A DNA stretch of 64,000 nt from Streptomyces sp. CA-210063 (GTDB taxonomy: Bacteria > Actinomycetota > Actinomycetes > Streptomycetales > Streptomycetaceae): contig NZ_CP102512.1 in NCBI RefSeq assembly GCF_024612015.1, forward strand, positions 6,200,001 to 6,264,000, in the 5' to 3' direction. Numbering within the stretch: position 1 is the first letter of the stretch; each line of letters begins with the position of its first letter. The notes beneath the pieces were generated by a model. It saw only the letters and a list, made by a program, of their open reading frames with translations. It was not told where the DNA came from and did not search any database. The translations under genes were made by a program, and so were the position numbers. Positions 1-8,486 of this stretch are shown here, piece by piece.

Positions 1-366
1 AGCCCTGCCGAGCCCTGCGTCCTCGGTACACCGGGAGCCGAGTGGTACCGCGTGACGCCCGCCGAAGGCGAACCGCGCGTCGTCAAGCGCGGCTACAGCG
101 GTTTCCTCGGCACCGACCTCGACGCGCGGCTGCGCGCGGCCGGCTGCGACTGGCTCACCGTCGTGGGCCTGACGAGCGAGTGCTGCGTCCACGCCACCGC
201 CCAGGACGCCCTGCAACTGGACTGGCCCGTCGTCGTCCCCCGGGACGCCACGGCCGCCTACGACCTCGACGTCCACGCCGCGGCCCTCACCCAGCTGGAA
301 CTCAACGTGGCCGTGCTCAGCGACACCGACGAGGTCGTCGACCTGTGGAAGAAGGCGGCACGGTGA
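1..366 (+). CDS. isochorismatase-family cysteine hydrolase (5' truncated by window edge)
   Basis: The reading frame is open from base 1 to the TGA at 364-366, so only the C-terminal 121 residues are present. The segment GLTSECCVHATAQDA is the isochorismatase-like hydrolase signature. The second Cys of the CC pair sits where the family's catalytic cysteine lies. The family hydrolyses isochorismate, nicotinamide, N-carbamoyl or ureido compounds. The stop overlaps the GTG start of the following LLM monooxygenase (GTGA), so the two are translationally coupled. In the Rut pyrimidine-degradation pathway an enzyme of this family (RutB) hydrolyses the product of an LLM monooxygenase (RutA). A similar hand-over is plausible here, but the substrate cannot be read from the sequence. 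Confidence 0.85.
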   Translation, partial: SPAEPCVLGTPGAEWYRVTPAEGEPRVVKRGYSGFLGTDLDARLRAAGCDWLTVVGLTSECCVHATAQDALQLDWPVVVPRDATAAYDLDVHAAALTQLELNVAVLSDTDEVVDLWKKAAR

Positions 367-1697
367 CCGGCATGCACATCGGCTACGACCTCTCCTTCAC
401 CCACACCGAGGGCGCGTGGGCCCGGCAGGGCTCCTGGGTCGGGCTGGACTTCCCGGACGTACGCATGTACATGGAGCTGGCGCGGACGGCCGAACGGGCC
501 GGCGTCGGCATGCTGTTCTTCGGCGACGGCAGCGGCATCCCCAGCACCTGGCGGGGGAGCATCGAACCGGCCGTGGAGTGGGGCATCCAGTGGCCGCGCC
601 ACGACATGTCCCCGGTCATCGCGGCCATGTCCACCGTGACCGAGCGCATCGGCTTCGGACTGACGTACTCCTCGACGTTCATGCACCCCTTCTACGTCGC
701 CCGGCTGCTGAACTCGCTCGACCACGTGACCAGCGGCCGCATCGCCTTCAACGTGGTGGCGTCGACACGCGGCGCGGACGCGGCGAACTACGGCTTCGGC
801 GAGCTGATGGACCACGACCTGCGCTACGAGCGCATGGAGGAGTTCGTCGCGGTCTGCCGCGCCCTGTGGGACTCGGTGGCGCCCGACGCCATCGTGCGGG
901 ACCGGGACACGGGCCGCTTCGCCGACCCCGCGAAGGTGCGCCCGATCGACCACGAGGGACGCTTCTTCACCGTCAAGGGCCCGCTGGCGTCGGTACCCAG
1001 TCCGCAGCACCACCCGCTGATCGTGCAGGCCGGCAACTCGCCCCGCGGCATCGCCGCGTCGGCACGGCTCGCCGATCTCGTCTTCGGCTTCGGCGGCAAC
1101 CTCAACGCCCAGCAGCGCCACCGCAAGCTGCTCGACGAGGCGCTCCTCGCCGAGGGGCGCGACCCGGACCGTACCGGCATCCTCTGGGCCACCCAGGTCA
1201 TCGTCGGCCGCACGACGGCCGAGGCACGGGCACGCCGCGACTCGGTGCACGAGTTCTGGAACGAGGAAGCCGTCGCCACCTACCTGTCGCACAACGCCGG
1301 CTACGACCTGTCGACGCTGCCGAGGTCCTTCCGACTGGCCGAGCTGCGCGACGAGATCGTCGCCGCCAACGCGAGCCCCGCGGGCCTCGTCGGCTCGCTC
1401 ATCGCGGAGTTCGGCGAGGACCACACGATGAGCCGCGGCGAGTTCTTCGCGCACGGCCGCGGCAGGGCCACAGGTCTCGACCACAGCGTCATCGGCGACC
1501 CCGCCACCGTCGCCGACGCGTTGCAGGAGAACTTCGCCGCGACCGGATCACGCGGCGGCTACATGATCTCCAGCCCGCTGGCCATGCCCTCGGGATTCAC
1601 CGAGATCAGCGAGCTGCTGCTGCCCGAGCTGCGCCGCCGCGGTGCCCTCGCACCGGCCCACGCCGGCGCCACGCTGCGCGAGAACCTGGCGGTGTGA
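363..1697 (+). CDS. LLM-class flavin-dependent monooxygenase, NtaA/SnaA/DszA-like
   Basis: 444 aa. GTG at 363 is chosen because an AAGAAGG ribosome site lies about 7 bases upstream; ATG 372 is the alternative. The protein is a luciferase-like TIM barrel of the NtaA/SnaA/DmoA type. It shows the family blocks [36 protein letters not shown] and FNVVAS near residues 80-130. Such enzymes use reduced FMN supplied by a separate reductase to oxygenate C-N, C-S or heterocyclic substrates. Two flavin-reductase-type genes follow at 3105 and 3602, and an exporter lies between. The cluster is therefore a self-contained two-component monooxygenase system. The substrate is unknown; a RutA-like ring opening, a DszA-like sulfone oxidation or an N-oxidation are all possible. 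Confidence 0.88.
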   Translation: MTGMHIGYDLSFTHTEGAWARQGSWVGLDFPDVRMYMELARTAERAGVGMLFFGDGSGIPSTWRGSIEPAVEWGIQWPRHDMSPVIAAMSTVTERIGFGLTYSSTFMHPFYVARLLNSLDHVTSGRIAFNVVASTRGADAANYGFGELMDHDLRYERMEEFVAVCRALWDSVAPDAIVRDRDTGRFADPAKVRPIDHEGRFFTVKGPLASVPSPQHHPLIVQAGNSPRGIAASARLADLVFGFGGNLNAQQRHRKLLDEALLAEGRDPDRTGILWATQVIVGRTTAEARARRDSVHEFWNEEAVATYLSHNAGYDLSTLPRSFRLAELRDEIVAANASPAGLVGSLIAEFGEDHTMSRGEFFAHGRGRATGLDHSVIGDPATVADALQENFAATGSRGGYMISSPLAMPSGFTEISELLLPELRRRGALAPAHAGATLRENLAV

Positions 1698-1698
1698 G

Positions 1699-3105
1699 AT
1701 GACCGCAGGGAGCGAGCGACGCCACTGGCTCGCCCTCGGCAGCCTGTGCGCGGGGTTCTTCATGCTGCTGCTGGACAGCACCGTCACCTCGGTCGCGCTG
1801 CCCGCGCTGATCACCGGCCTGCACACCAGCGAGACCCTCGCGATCTGGGTCAACAGCAGCTACCTCATCGCCTACGCGGTCCCCCTGATCACCGCGGGAC
1901 GGCTGGGCGACCGCTACGGCCACCGGCGCGTCCACCTGATCGGACTCGCGGCCTTCACGCTCGGGTCGCTGCTGTGCGCGCTGGCCACCACCGTCGAGGC
2001 ACTCATCGGCTGGCGGGTGGCCCAGGGCATCGGTGCCGCGCTGATGACACCGCAGTGCCTCACCCTCATCAAGGCGCTGTTCCAGCCGCCGCGTCTCGCC
2101 GTCGCGCTCGGCATCTGGGGCGCGGTCGGCGGAGCCGCGGTGGCCGCCGGGCCGCTCGTCGGCGGCCTGCTCGTCGCCGTCGGCGGCTGGCCCGCGGTGT
2201 TCTGGATCAACGTCCCGGTCGGTGTCGCCGCCATGGCCGCCGTGGCCGTGTTCGTCCCCGCCCTTCCCCGGCAGAAGGCGGGCATCCCGGTGTGGGCGAT
2301 CTGCGCGAACGCCACCGGCGTGGGCGCGCTCGTCCTCGGCGTCCAGGGCACGGACGCCGCGAGCGCCGACGTGCTGGGCGTACCCCGCTGGCTGCTCACC
2401 GTCACCGGCACGCTGGTCGTCGCGGCCGTGGTCTGGCTGCAGCGCCGCGACGGACAACGCGCGCTCGTGCCGGTCGCGTTGCTGCGCAGCCGCGGCTTCG
2501 TCATCGCGGCCTGGGGCGGCGCCGCCGCGGCCTTCTGCGCGGGCTCGGCCATGATCCCCCTGATGCTCTACCTCCAGCAGGAGCGCGGGCTCGCCCCGGG
2601 CGCGGCGGCGTTCACCCTCGTACCGATGGGTGTGGTGTGCCTGCTCGGTGCTCCGGTCTCGGCCCGGCTCAACAACGGAATCGGACCCCGTGCCGTCGCC
2701 GCCGTCGGATCGTCCGCGCTGGTCCTGTCCATCGGAGCCTCGGCGGTGCTCGTCGCGACGGACGCGCCCATCCCCGCCCTGACCGCGGCCTTCGCGGTGT
2801 ACGGAGTGGGCAACTCGTTCGTCTGGTCACCCCTGTCGATCGCGGCGGTGACCACGGTCGCCCCGGACGAGGTCGGGGCGGCCTCGGGAGCCTTCAACGC
2901 GATGAAGCAACTCGGCGCGGTGCTGGGCAGCGCGGTCAGCGCCGTCCTCCTGGCCGGGTTCGGCTACGCCGCCACCCTCGGCGGACTCGCCGCCGCCGGA
3001 CTGCTCTGTCTCCTCGCCTCCGTGTCCCTGCGAGTCGACCGTCCCGGGGCCGACTCGCCCGCGGCGTCCGCCGCCGCGCCCCACCTACCCACAGGAGTCG
3101 CCTGA
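1699..3105 (+). CDS. MFS drug transporter, DHA2 (EmrB/QacA) type
   Basis: 468 aa with about 14 hydrophobic segments. The N-terminal [15 protein letters not shown] block and the [11 protein letters not shown] loop (motif A) identify a DHA2-family proton-coupled exporter in the cytoplasmic membrane. The ATG lies two bases after the monooxygenase stop. The TGA overlaps the next ATG by one base (TGATG), so the gene sits in the middle of a tightly packed operon. It may export the monooxygenase product or a toxic substrate. DHA2 proteins are usually exporters, but uptake cannot be excluded. Confidence 0.9.
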   Translation: MTAGSERRHWLALGSLCAGFFMLLLDSTVTSVALPALITGLHTSETLAIWVNSSYLIAYAVPLITAGRLGDRYGHRRVHLIGLAAFTLGSLLCALATTVEALIGWRVAQGIGAALMTPQCLTLIKALFQPPRLAVALGIWGAVGGAAVAAGPLVGGLLVAVGGWPAVFWINVPVGVAAMAAVAVFVPALPRQKAGIPVWAICANATGVGALVLGVQGTDAASADVLGVPRWLLTVTGTLVVAAVVWLQRRDGQRALVPVALLRSRGFVIAAWGGAAAAFCAGSAMIPLMLYLQQERGLAPGAAAFTLVPMGVVCLLGAPVSARLNNGIGPRAVAAVGSSALVLSIGASAVLVATDAPIPALTAAFAVYGVGNSFVWSPLSIAAVTTVAPDEVGAASGAFNAMKQLGAVLGSAVSAVLLAGFGYAATLGGLAAAGLLCLLASVSLRVDRPGADSPAASAAAPHLPTGVA

Positions 3106-3605
3106 TGAAGGCCGTCGCCGTCATCGGAAACCCCAAGGCCGGCTCGCGCACCCGCGATGCCGCCGAACGCCTCGCCACGGCCCTCGACCTCGACTGCGAG
3201 GTCCTCGAAGTCACCGCGCTCGGAGCCGGCCTGCTCGGCTGGGGCGACCCGGACGTCACCGCGGCCGTCGAGCGGGTGCGTTCCGCCGACCTCGTGATCG
3301 CCGCGTCCCCCACCTACAAGGGCACCTACACCGGTCTGCTCAAGCTCTTCCTCGACCAGTTCCCCACGGAGACCGGCCTCGCCGGCCAGGTCGCGCTGCC
3401 CCTCATGCTCGGTGCGGGACCCGCGCACGCGCTCGCCCCCGAACTCACGCTCAAACCCGTGCTCGTCGAACTCGGGGCGACCTGCCCCGCGCAGGGCTTC
3501 TACCAGCTCGACTCCACCTACACGACGGACGACTCCCTCACCCGCTGGGTCGGGCGGTGGGGCCGGACCGTGCTCGACACCGCGAAGACGAGGACCGCAC
3601 GATGA
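3105..3605 (+). CDS. NADPH-dependent FMN reductase-like flavoprotein
   Basis: 166 aa, flavodoxin-like fold. AVIGNPKAGSRTR at residues 4-16 is the phosphate-binding loop of the NADPH-dependent FMN reductase family, and ASPTYKGTYTGLLKLFLDQ is the conserved flavin-contact helix. The family supplies reduced FMN to two-component monooxygenases such as SsuD. Its overlaps with both neighbours (TGATG upstream, ATGA downstream) tie it to the LLM monooxygenase operon. A second, structurally unrelated flavin reductase follows, so one of the two may be the oxygenase partner and the other may have a separate role. Confidence 0.88.
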   Translation: MKAVAVIGNPKAGSRTRDAAERLATALDLDCEVLEVTALGAGLLGWGDPDVTAAVERVRSADLVIAASPTYKGTYTGLLKLFLDQFPTETGLAGQVALPLMLGAGPAHALAPELTLKPVLVELGATCPAQGFYQLDSTYTTDDSLTRWVGRWGRTVLDTAKTRTAR

Positions 3606-4102
3606 CGACGATGGAAGCCCTCACCTCGGATCCCGGCGAGCTGAAGAGAGCGTTCGCCGCCTTCCCCTCAGGAGTCGCCGCCCTCTCGGCCCGCGTCCAC
3701 GGCGACCCGAGCGTCATGATCGTCTCGTCGTTCGCCGTCGGCGTCTCCGCCTCCCCGCCCCTGGTCTCCTTCGCCGTGCAGCACACCTCGACGACCTGGC
3801 CGGTGCTGTCCCGCGCGCAGGCGATCGGAGTGTCCGTCCTGGGCGAGGAGCACAGCGGCAAGGCCCGGCAACTGGCCTCCCCCAGCAAGGAAGGCCGGTT
3901 CGCCGGCCTCGGCACGGCGGAATCGGCATCCGGCGCGATCTTCCTGGAGGGCGCGCCTGTCTGGCTGGAGTGCACGATCGAGCACACCTATCCGGCCGGC
4001 GACCACGACATCATCGTGCTGCGGGTGCTCGCCCTGATGGCCGACGACGACCGCAGTCCCCTCGTCTGGCACCAACGGACGTTCAAGATGCTGGCGGACT
4101 GA
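3602..4102 (+). CDS. flavin reductase domain protein (HpaC/RutF/DIM6-like)
   Basis: 166 aa. The opening FAAFPSGVAALSARVHG, the core MIVSSFAVGVSASPPLVSFAV and the later GAPVWLECTIEHTY match the split-barrel FMN-binding flavin reductase family (HpaC, RutF, short-chain DszD-like). Such enzymes use NAD(P)H to reduce free FMN or FAD for an oxygenase. The ATG overlaps the preceding stop (ATGA). The gene ends the operon, and the next gene (TetR) is convergent. Having both an SsuE-like and an HpaC-like reductase beside one LLM oxygenase is unusual. Confidence 0.88.
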   Translation: MTTMEALTSDPGELKRAFAAFPSGVAALSARVHGDPSVMIVSSFAVGVSASPPLVSFAVQHTSTTWPVLSRAQAIGVSVLGEEHSGKARQLASPSKEGRFAGLGTAESASGAIFLEGAPVWLECTIEHTYPAGDHDIIVLRVLALMADDDRSPLVWHQRTFKMLAD

Positions 4103-4177
4103 GGCGAGCCGGCGGCGTGCCGGACGCCATGTCCTCCTACGCGGAGGCCGAGAGGCTTCACGCTTGCGCTGCCGAAG

Positions 4178-4876
4178 TCAGCTGCTTTTCCCCGGCTCCG
4201 GTGCGGTGACGTCCGCCCGGCCGGCGCGGAGCATGGCCTGGTAGAGGGCGTCGTGCTCGGGCGAGGCGGGCAGGGGGCCGCGGGCCGGGGCCTCCAGGGA
4301 CTGGATCAGCAGGGCGACGACGCGGCGCCAGGCGTCGGGGGCGGCGTCGCCGGTGGCGCTGACGACACCGGCGTTGGCCATGTGCAGCAGCACCAGGTCC
4401 GAGGAGTCGAAGTCCTCGCGCAGCCGGCCCGTGGCCTTGGCGCGGTCGATGAGCCGCACCATCCCCTCGTAGGCCTCGTTCCGGCGCTTCTCCATCGCCT
4501 TGGCGCCCGGGAAGGTCGTGGTCAGGACGTCGGCGAAGCCGTGGTCGGCGGCCTGCATGGCGCAGGCGGCCTCGATGTAGCCGGTGAAGCCCTGCCAGGG
4601 GTCGGGGTTTTCGAGGGCGGTGGTGACCGCGTCGGCGTAGGCGTCCATACGGTCGGAGAAGACGGCGTCGAACAGGTCGTCCTTGGTCGGGAAGCGGCGG
4701 AAGAGGGTGGCGATCCCCACGCCGGCCTCGCGGGCCACGGAGGCCATGGAGGCGCCCAGACCGTCCCGTCCGAAGACCGTCCGCGCGGCGGCGATGATCC
4801 GCTCCCGGTTGCGCTCGGCGTCACTGCGCAGGGGTTGGGCGGCGGGGCCGTCGGGGTGCTGGGCGCCAGGGGTCAT
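4178..4876 (-). CDS. TetR-family transcriptional regulator
   Basis: 232 aa from ATG 4876. An in-frame start at 4924 would add 16 residues without homologous character. The N-terminal helix-turn-helix reads RIIAAARTVFGRDGLGASMASVAREAGVGIATLFRRFPTKDDL, around residues 25-67; the LFRRFPTK part is the usual TetR recognition helix end. The C-terminal ligand domain is divergent. A TAGACT box lies 7 bases before the ATG and no ribosome site is visible, so the mRNA is probably leaderless. The gene is convergent with the flavin operon, and its target is not evident from position. Confidence 0.9.
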   Translation of the reverse strand: MTPGAQHPDGPAAQPLRSDAERNRERIIAAARTVFGRDGLGASMASVAREAGVGIATLFRRFPTKDDLFDAVFSDRMDAYADAVTTALENPDPWQGFTGYIEAACAMQAADHGFADVLTTTFPGAKAMEKRRNEAYEGMVRLIDRAKATGRLREDFDSSDLVLLHMANAGVVSATGDAAPDAWRRVVALLIQSLEAPARGPLPASPEHDALYQAMLRAGRADVTAPEPGKSS

Positions 4877-4883
4877 GACCGCG

Positions 4884-4889
4884 AGTCTA
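4884..4889 (-). promoter_or_regulatory. -10 box TAGACT, leaderless transcript of the TetR gene
   Basis: TAGACT fits TANNNT and ends 7 bases before the ATG at 4876. Transcription would begin at or next to the start codon. No clear -35 is seen. Confidence 0.45.
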
Positions 4890-4942
4890 GCGATCGGATC
4901 GCCCTCTCCATTTTGGCGCGACACCCCGACGAACCGCGCGAG

Positions 4943-5326
4943 TCACCACGGGGTGGAGATGCCCGGGCGGGTGGTGGTGAACATCTCCAGGAAGTTCATC
5001 TGGGCGAGCGGGACGGAGAAGAGGGCGCCGACGCGTTGGGCCGCCGCCTCGGACGCGGGGTCGGAGCGGCGTACGACCGAGATCGTGTGGGGGAAGACGA
5101 CGTACATGACGTGGGCGTCCTGGAGGTGCGCGTAGTAGCGCTCGGGGCGGAGTGCCGCGGCGAGTTGGAGGCAGGCTTCCTGCGTGGCCTGTCTGGGTAT
5201 GTCGAGTTCGATGATCTCCACGGGGCCGTCATCGAGCGGCAGGGTGTAGCGCTTGAGTTCGATGCCCGGGACCTTCCGCAGGAGGGCGGGGTCCTTGAGG
5301 CTCTCGGTGACGATGACGGCCAACAA
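4943..5326 (-). CDS. conserved-looking protein of unknown function
   Basis: 127 aa from a TTG at 5326. GGAGAG lies 7 bases upstream, which supports this start over the large upstream open frame that only shadows the ABC operon. I do not recognise the family. The protein is mixed alpha/beta, with an N-terminal strand (LAVIVTES), an acidic centre, a YYAHLQDAHVMYVVFPHTI segment and a C-terminal LAQMNFLEMF helix. There are no membrane spans and no Cys pairs of note. It is divergent from the ABC-2 exporter genes, across a 12-bp repeat array, and lies upstream of the TetR gene on the same strand with a 66-base gap. Confidence 0.65.
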   Translation of the reverse strand: MLAVIVTESLKDPALLRKVPGIELKRYTLPLDDGPVEIIELDIPRQATQEACLQLAAALRPERYYAHLQDAHVMYVVFPHTISVVRRSDPASEAAAQRVGALFSVPLAQMNFLEMFTTTRPGISTPW

Positions 5327-5388
5327 TTCGTTTCTCTCCTCTGGTGCGCGGGGCCTAGCATGCCGCCGTTGTTCCGGAAGGTGTTCGA

Positions 5389-5464
5389 AATTCCGAACGT
5401 ATCTCCGAACATATCTCCGGGTGTATCTGCGGGTGTATCTCCGGATGCATCTCCGGACGTATCG
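5389..5464. repeat. 12-bp tandem repeat in a divergent promoter region
   Basis: About six units with consensus atctccggNNgt start at 5389, 5401, 5413, 5425, 5437 and 5449. The first is imperfect, and the unit at 5425 has atctgcgg. The array fills the gap between the TTG-started gene (-) and the ABC ATPase gene (+). Next to it, near 5381-5396, is an approximate palindrome gttcgaaattccgaac. Confidence 0.75.
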
Positions 5465-5479
5465 ATGTGAACGGATGTG

Positions 5480-6601
5480 ATGCCATTGTCTGCCGTGATC
5501 GAGGCGCGCGGGCTGTCCAAGGTGTTCCAGACGACCGTTCGGCGACCCGGTTTCGCGGGTGCGCTCAGGTCGCTCGTCAGTCCGCAGCGCGTGGCCAAGG
5601 CCGCGGTGCAGGACGTCGAATTCAGTGTCGGCAAGGGGGAGTTGCTCGCTCTGCTCGGTCCCAACGGGGCCGGGAAGTCCACCACGATCAAGATGCTCAC
5701 CGGGATTCTGACACCCACCTCCGGCGAGGCACTCGTCGCCGGGGTCGTCCCGCACCGGGACCGGGAGCGCAACGCCCACAACATCGGGGCCGTGTTCGGG
5801 CAGCGGACGCAGCTGTGGTGGGATCTGCCCGCCCGGGAGTCGTTCGAGATCCTGCGGGACATCTACGGGGTGCCCGAGGCTCAATTCCGAGCGAGAATCG
5901 AGGAGTTCGACGGGCTGCTGGAACTCTCCGAGTTCTGGGACACCCGCGTCCGCCATCTGTCGCTGGGCCAGCGGGTCCGCTGCGATCTCGCCGCGTCGCT
6001 GCTGCACGACCCGCCCGTCGTCTTCCTCGACGAGCCCACCATCGGCATGGACGTGGTGGTGAAGGAGCAGGTACGGCGGTTCCTGCGGCACCAGGTCGAG
6101 GAGCGCGACCGTACCGTCCTGCTCACCACCCACGACATGACCGAGGTGGAACGCCTCGCCGAGCGGGTCGTGCTGATCAACCACGGCCGGATCGTGCTCG
6201 ACGGCCCGCTCCAGGAGATCCGACGGCGCTTCGGCGGCACCTGGCAGGTCCGGGCCACCCTCGCCGACCCGGCCGACGTCGAGGAGATCGAGCGCGGCGA
6301 GGGAACGAGCGGCCCCGCCTCTCCCGACGGAACCGCCGCACTGCCCGGCCCCGTCCCGCTGCCCGGCTTCGCCGGCATCGGTGTGCTGCGGCGCGAGGGG
6401 CCGAGAGTCGTGTTCGGGCCGGTCGGGGAGGACGCGCCCACCGTGCACGAGGCGTTGAAGGTCATCATCGGGCGGTTCCGCGTCGCGGACCTCGCACTGG
6501 AGGAGAACGACCTGGAGGACGTCATGCGCGCCGCCTACCTCAGCGACGTACCGGCCCAGGAACCGGCCACCGTCACCCCCGCCGCCGCCCAGGGCGGTTG
6601 A
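5480..6601 (+). CDS. ABC-2 exporter ATP-binding protein (COG4586-like)
   Basis: 373 aa from ATG 5480; GTG 5477 is directly before it and equally possible. Walker A is GPNGAGKST at residues 60-68. The signature is LSLGQR rather than LSGGQ, which is typical of the COG4586 subfamily. Walker B is VVFLDEPT and the switch His is in LTTHDMTEVE. A long C-terminal extension of about 130 residues follows the ATPase core. It is followed by two integral-membrane permeases with gaps or overlaps of only a few bases, forming a COG4586-4587-3694 exporter of unknown substrate. Confidence 0.92.
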   Translation: MPLSAVIEARGLSKVFQTTVRRPGFAGALRSLVSPQRVAKAAVQDVEFSVGKGELLALLGPNGAGKSTTIKMLTGILTPTSGEALVAGVVPHRDRERNAHNIGAVFGQRTQLWWDLPARESFEILRDIYGVPEAQFRARIEEFDGLLELSEFWDTRVRHLSLGQRVRCDLAASLLHDPPVVFLDEPTIGMDVVVKEQVRRFLRHQVEERDRTVLLTTHDMTEVERLAERVVLINHGRIVLDGPLQEIRRRFGGTWQVRATLADPADVEEIERGEGTSGPASPDGTAALPGPVPLPGFAGIGVLRREGPRVVFGPVGEDAPTVHEALKVIIGRFRVADLALEENDLEDVMRAAYLSDVPAQEPATVTPAAAQGG

Positions 6602-6604
6602 GCC

Positions 6605-7456
6605 ATGCCGGCCACGACCGGGACACCGGCCGAGACCCCTACGACCACCACCACCTGGTGGGCGCGCGCCCACCGCATCGCCTGGATCACGCCACGCGGC
6701 GAACTGCTCACCCCGCCCCGGATGACCGCCACCGCCGTACGGCTCCTCGTCCAGGTGTGCCTGGTCGTCTACCTCTGGCGCGGCCTGTACGCGAACACCG
6801 ACTCCAGCGCTGGGCTGAACGAGACCCAGGCCGTCGGCTACGCCGTACTCGCCGTGCTCGCGAACCGTATCCGCGGCCTCGACCGGAGCGCGGGCCGCGA
6901 CATGGTGATCCAGCATCTGCGCTTCGGCACGATCGTCTACTGGTATCTGCGGCCGATCAAACCCCAGCGCTACTACGCGCTGCGCGCCCTCGGCGACCAG
7001 CTGTACGGCTTCGGCTGGGTGCTCGCCGGATACGTGCTGTGTCTCGCCGTGGGGGTCGTCGCCCCGCCCGCTTCCCTCGCGGTGGCCGGGGTCTTCGCGG
7101 TGAGCATGCTGCTCGGCCAAGTCGTCCTGTACTACGTGATGATGCTGGTCGACCTGCTGTGCTTCTGGACCCTGCGCAACGAGTCGGCGCTGCTGATCCT
7201 CATCTTCGCGCAGAACCTGCTCTCCGGTGTGTACGCGCCGCTCTGGTACTTCCCGGACTGGTTCATCACGCTCAGCGCGTTCCTGCCGTTCCAGGCGACC
7301 CTCGGCGTACCGCTCTCCCTCTACGTCGGGCGGATCACCGTCGACGACGCCTTCGGGCAGCTGGCGATCCAGGCCGTCTGGATCGTGCTGCTCGCGCTGC
7401 TCACCCGCCGGCTCTGGGACCGGGCCGGCCGACGCGTCGTGGCCCAGGGAGGATGA
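6605..7456 (+). CDS. ABC-2 type permease (COG4587-like)
   Basis: 283 aa with about six hydrophobic spans after a Thr/Pro-rich cytosolic N-terminus. The segments NRIRGLDRSAGRDMVIQHLR and GTIVYWYLRPIKPQRYYALR form the inter-helix cytosolic loop expected to contact the ATPase. It starts 3 bases after the ATPase stop and is cotranscribed. It is the first of two non-identical permease halves that presumably form a heterodimeric channel. Confidence 0.88.
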   Translation: MPATTGTPAETPTTTTTWWARAHRIAWITPRGELLTPPRMTATAVRLLVQVCLVVYLWRGLYANTDSSAGLNETQAVGYAVLAVLANRIRGLDRSAGRDMVIQHLRFGTIVYWYLRPIKPQRYYALRALGDQLYGFGWVLAGYVLCLAVGVVAPPASLAVAGVFAVSMLLGQVVLYYVMMLVDLLCFWTLRNESALLILIFAQNLLSGVYAPLWYFPDWFITLSAFLPFQATLGVPLSLYVGRITVDDAFGQLAIQAVWIVLLALLTRRLWDRAGRRVVAQGG

Positions 7457-7458
7457 CC

Positions 7459-8310
7459 ATGACGACTCCACACGGGACCGCTACGCCCGGGACCGCTACG
7501 CCCGGGACCGCGCACGCCTGGCGGGTCGTCTGGCGGATCACCAAGCTCAACTTCAAGGCCCGGCTGGAGTACCGGGGCGAATTCCTGATGGGTGTCGCCG
7601 TCGGGGCGATCTGGCAGGTCTCGATCGTCGTCTTCGCCTCGGTACTGCTCACCCGGTTCCCCGGCCTCGGCGGCTGGTCCAGCTCCGACGTGCTGCTCAT
7701 CGCCAGCATGCGCATGCTCGCCCACGGGCTGTACGTGCTGTTCCTCGGCCGGGTCCAGTACATGAACATCCTCGTCCAGGAGGGGATCGTCGAGCCCTGC
7801 CTGATCCGTCCGATGCCGGTCTACCGGCAGATCCAGCTGACCTTCTTCCCGGTCAACGCCATCGGCGACCTGGTCGTCGCGGTCGGTCTGTTCGTCGCCG
7901 CCCTCCAGCGCAGCTCCCTCGACTGGACGGCGGGCCGGATCACGTACGTGGTGGCGGGCGTGCTCGGCGGCATGCTCGTCGAGGCCGCGCTCTTCACGGC
8001 CCTCGCCGCCGCCGCGTTCCACTTCCCGGCCACCTCGTACTGGAGCCAGTGGCTGGAGGAGCTGATGGGGACCTTCGGCAGCTACCCCCTCAGCATCCTC
8101 CCGAAGGCCGCCTCCGCCGCGTTCACCTTCGTCGTACCGCTCGCCTTCATCGCCTACTTCCCGGCCGGCGTACTCACCGGGCACGGCGACGCGATGGGCG
8201 TACCGGAGGCGCTCGCGGTGGCCTCCCCGTTCATCGGCCTCACGGCCTTCGTCCTGTCACGGCTGCTGTGGAACTGGAGCCTGCGCCGGTACACGGGCGT
8301 CAACGGGTAG
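7459..8310 (+). CDS. ABC-2 type permease (COG3694-like)
   Basis: 283 aa, about six transmembrane segments. ATG 7459 is preferred because the GGGAGG ribosome site ends at 7452; the overlapping ATG 7453 would be too close to it. The N-terminus is encoded by a short direct repeat (gggaccgctacgccc, about 7484-7513, giving TATPG twice). The loop NILVQEGIVEPCLIRPMPV resembles the partner permease's cytosolic loop. The gene ends the exporter operon and is followed by a strong hairpin. Confidence 0.88.
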   Translation: MTTPHGTATPGTATPGTAHAWRVVWRITKLNFKARLEYRGEFLMGVAVGAIWQVSIVVFASVLLTRFPGLGGWSSSDVLLIASMRMLAHGLYVLFLGRVQYMNILVQEGIVEPCLIRPMPVYRQIQLTFFPVNAIGDLVVAVGLFVAALQRSSLDWTAGRITYVVAGVLGGMLVEAALFTALAAAAFHFPATSYWSQWLEELMGTFGSYPLSILPKAASAAFTFVVPLAFIAYFPAGVLTGHGDAMGVPEALAVASPFIGLTAFVLSRLLWNWSLRRYTGVNG

Positions 8311-8343
8311 GTGTTCAGGGACGGTTGAGGGCCCGTGGGTGGT

Positions 8344-8373
8344 GAAATGCAGGGGCGTAGCCCCCTGCATTTC
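8344..8373. terminator. bidirectional hairpin terminator
   Basis: A 12-bp stem has arms gaaatgcagggg and its complement ccctgcatttc, overlapping a cgtag loop. It sits between the convergent ABC operon (+) and IclR gene (-). Confidence 0.6.
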
Positions 8374-8416
8374 AGGGGCGCGGGGAACTGCGCGAGCAAC
8401 CACAACGCACCCGCAG
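8374..8416 (+). repeat. interspersed repeat A, copy 1
   Basis: Core gcgcggggaactgcgcgagc followed by aaccacaacgcacccgcag. Further copies in this window are at 10227, 10343, 19647 and 61886. They share a cggggaactg(c/t)gcga(g/c)ca core followed by cccgc(a/g). Confidence 0.8.
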
Positions 8417-8486
8417 CTGGGGGTCGAAGGGGCGCAGCCCCTGGGGGATGGGACGGGAAGGGGCGGCGGGGGCGAGAAAAAACGGG

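Noticed and set aside
5327..7471. Long open frame on the - strand antisense to the ABC exporter genes
   Set aside because: It is an Asp/Glu/His/Arg-rich shadow of high-GC codons; only its last 127 codons (4943-5326) have protein-like character and a ribosome site.
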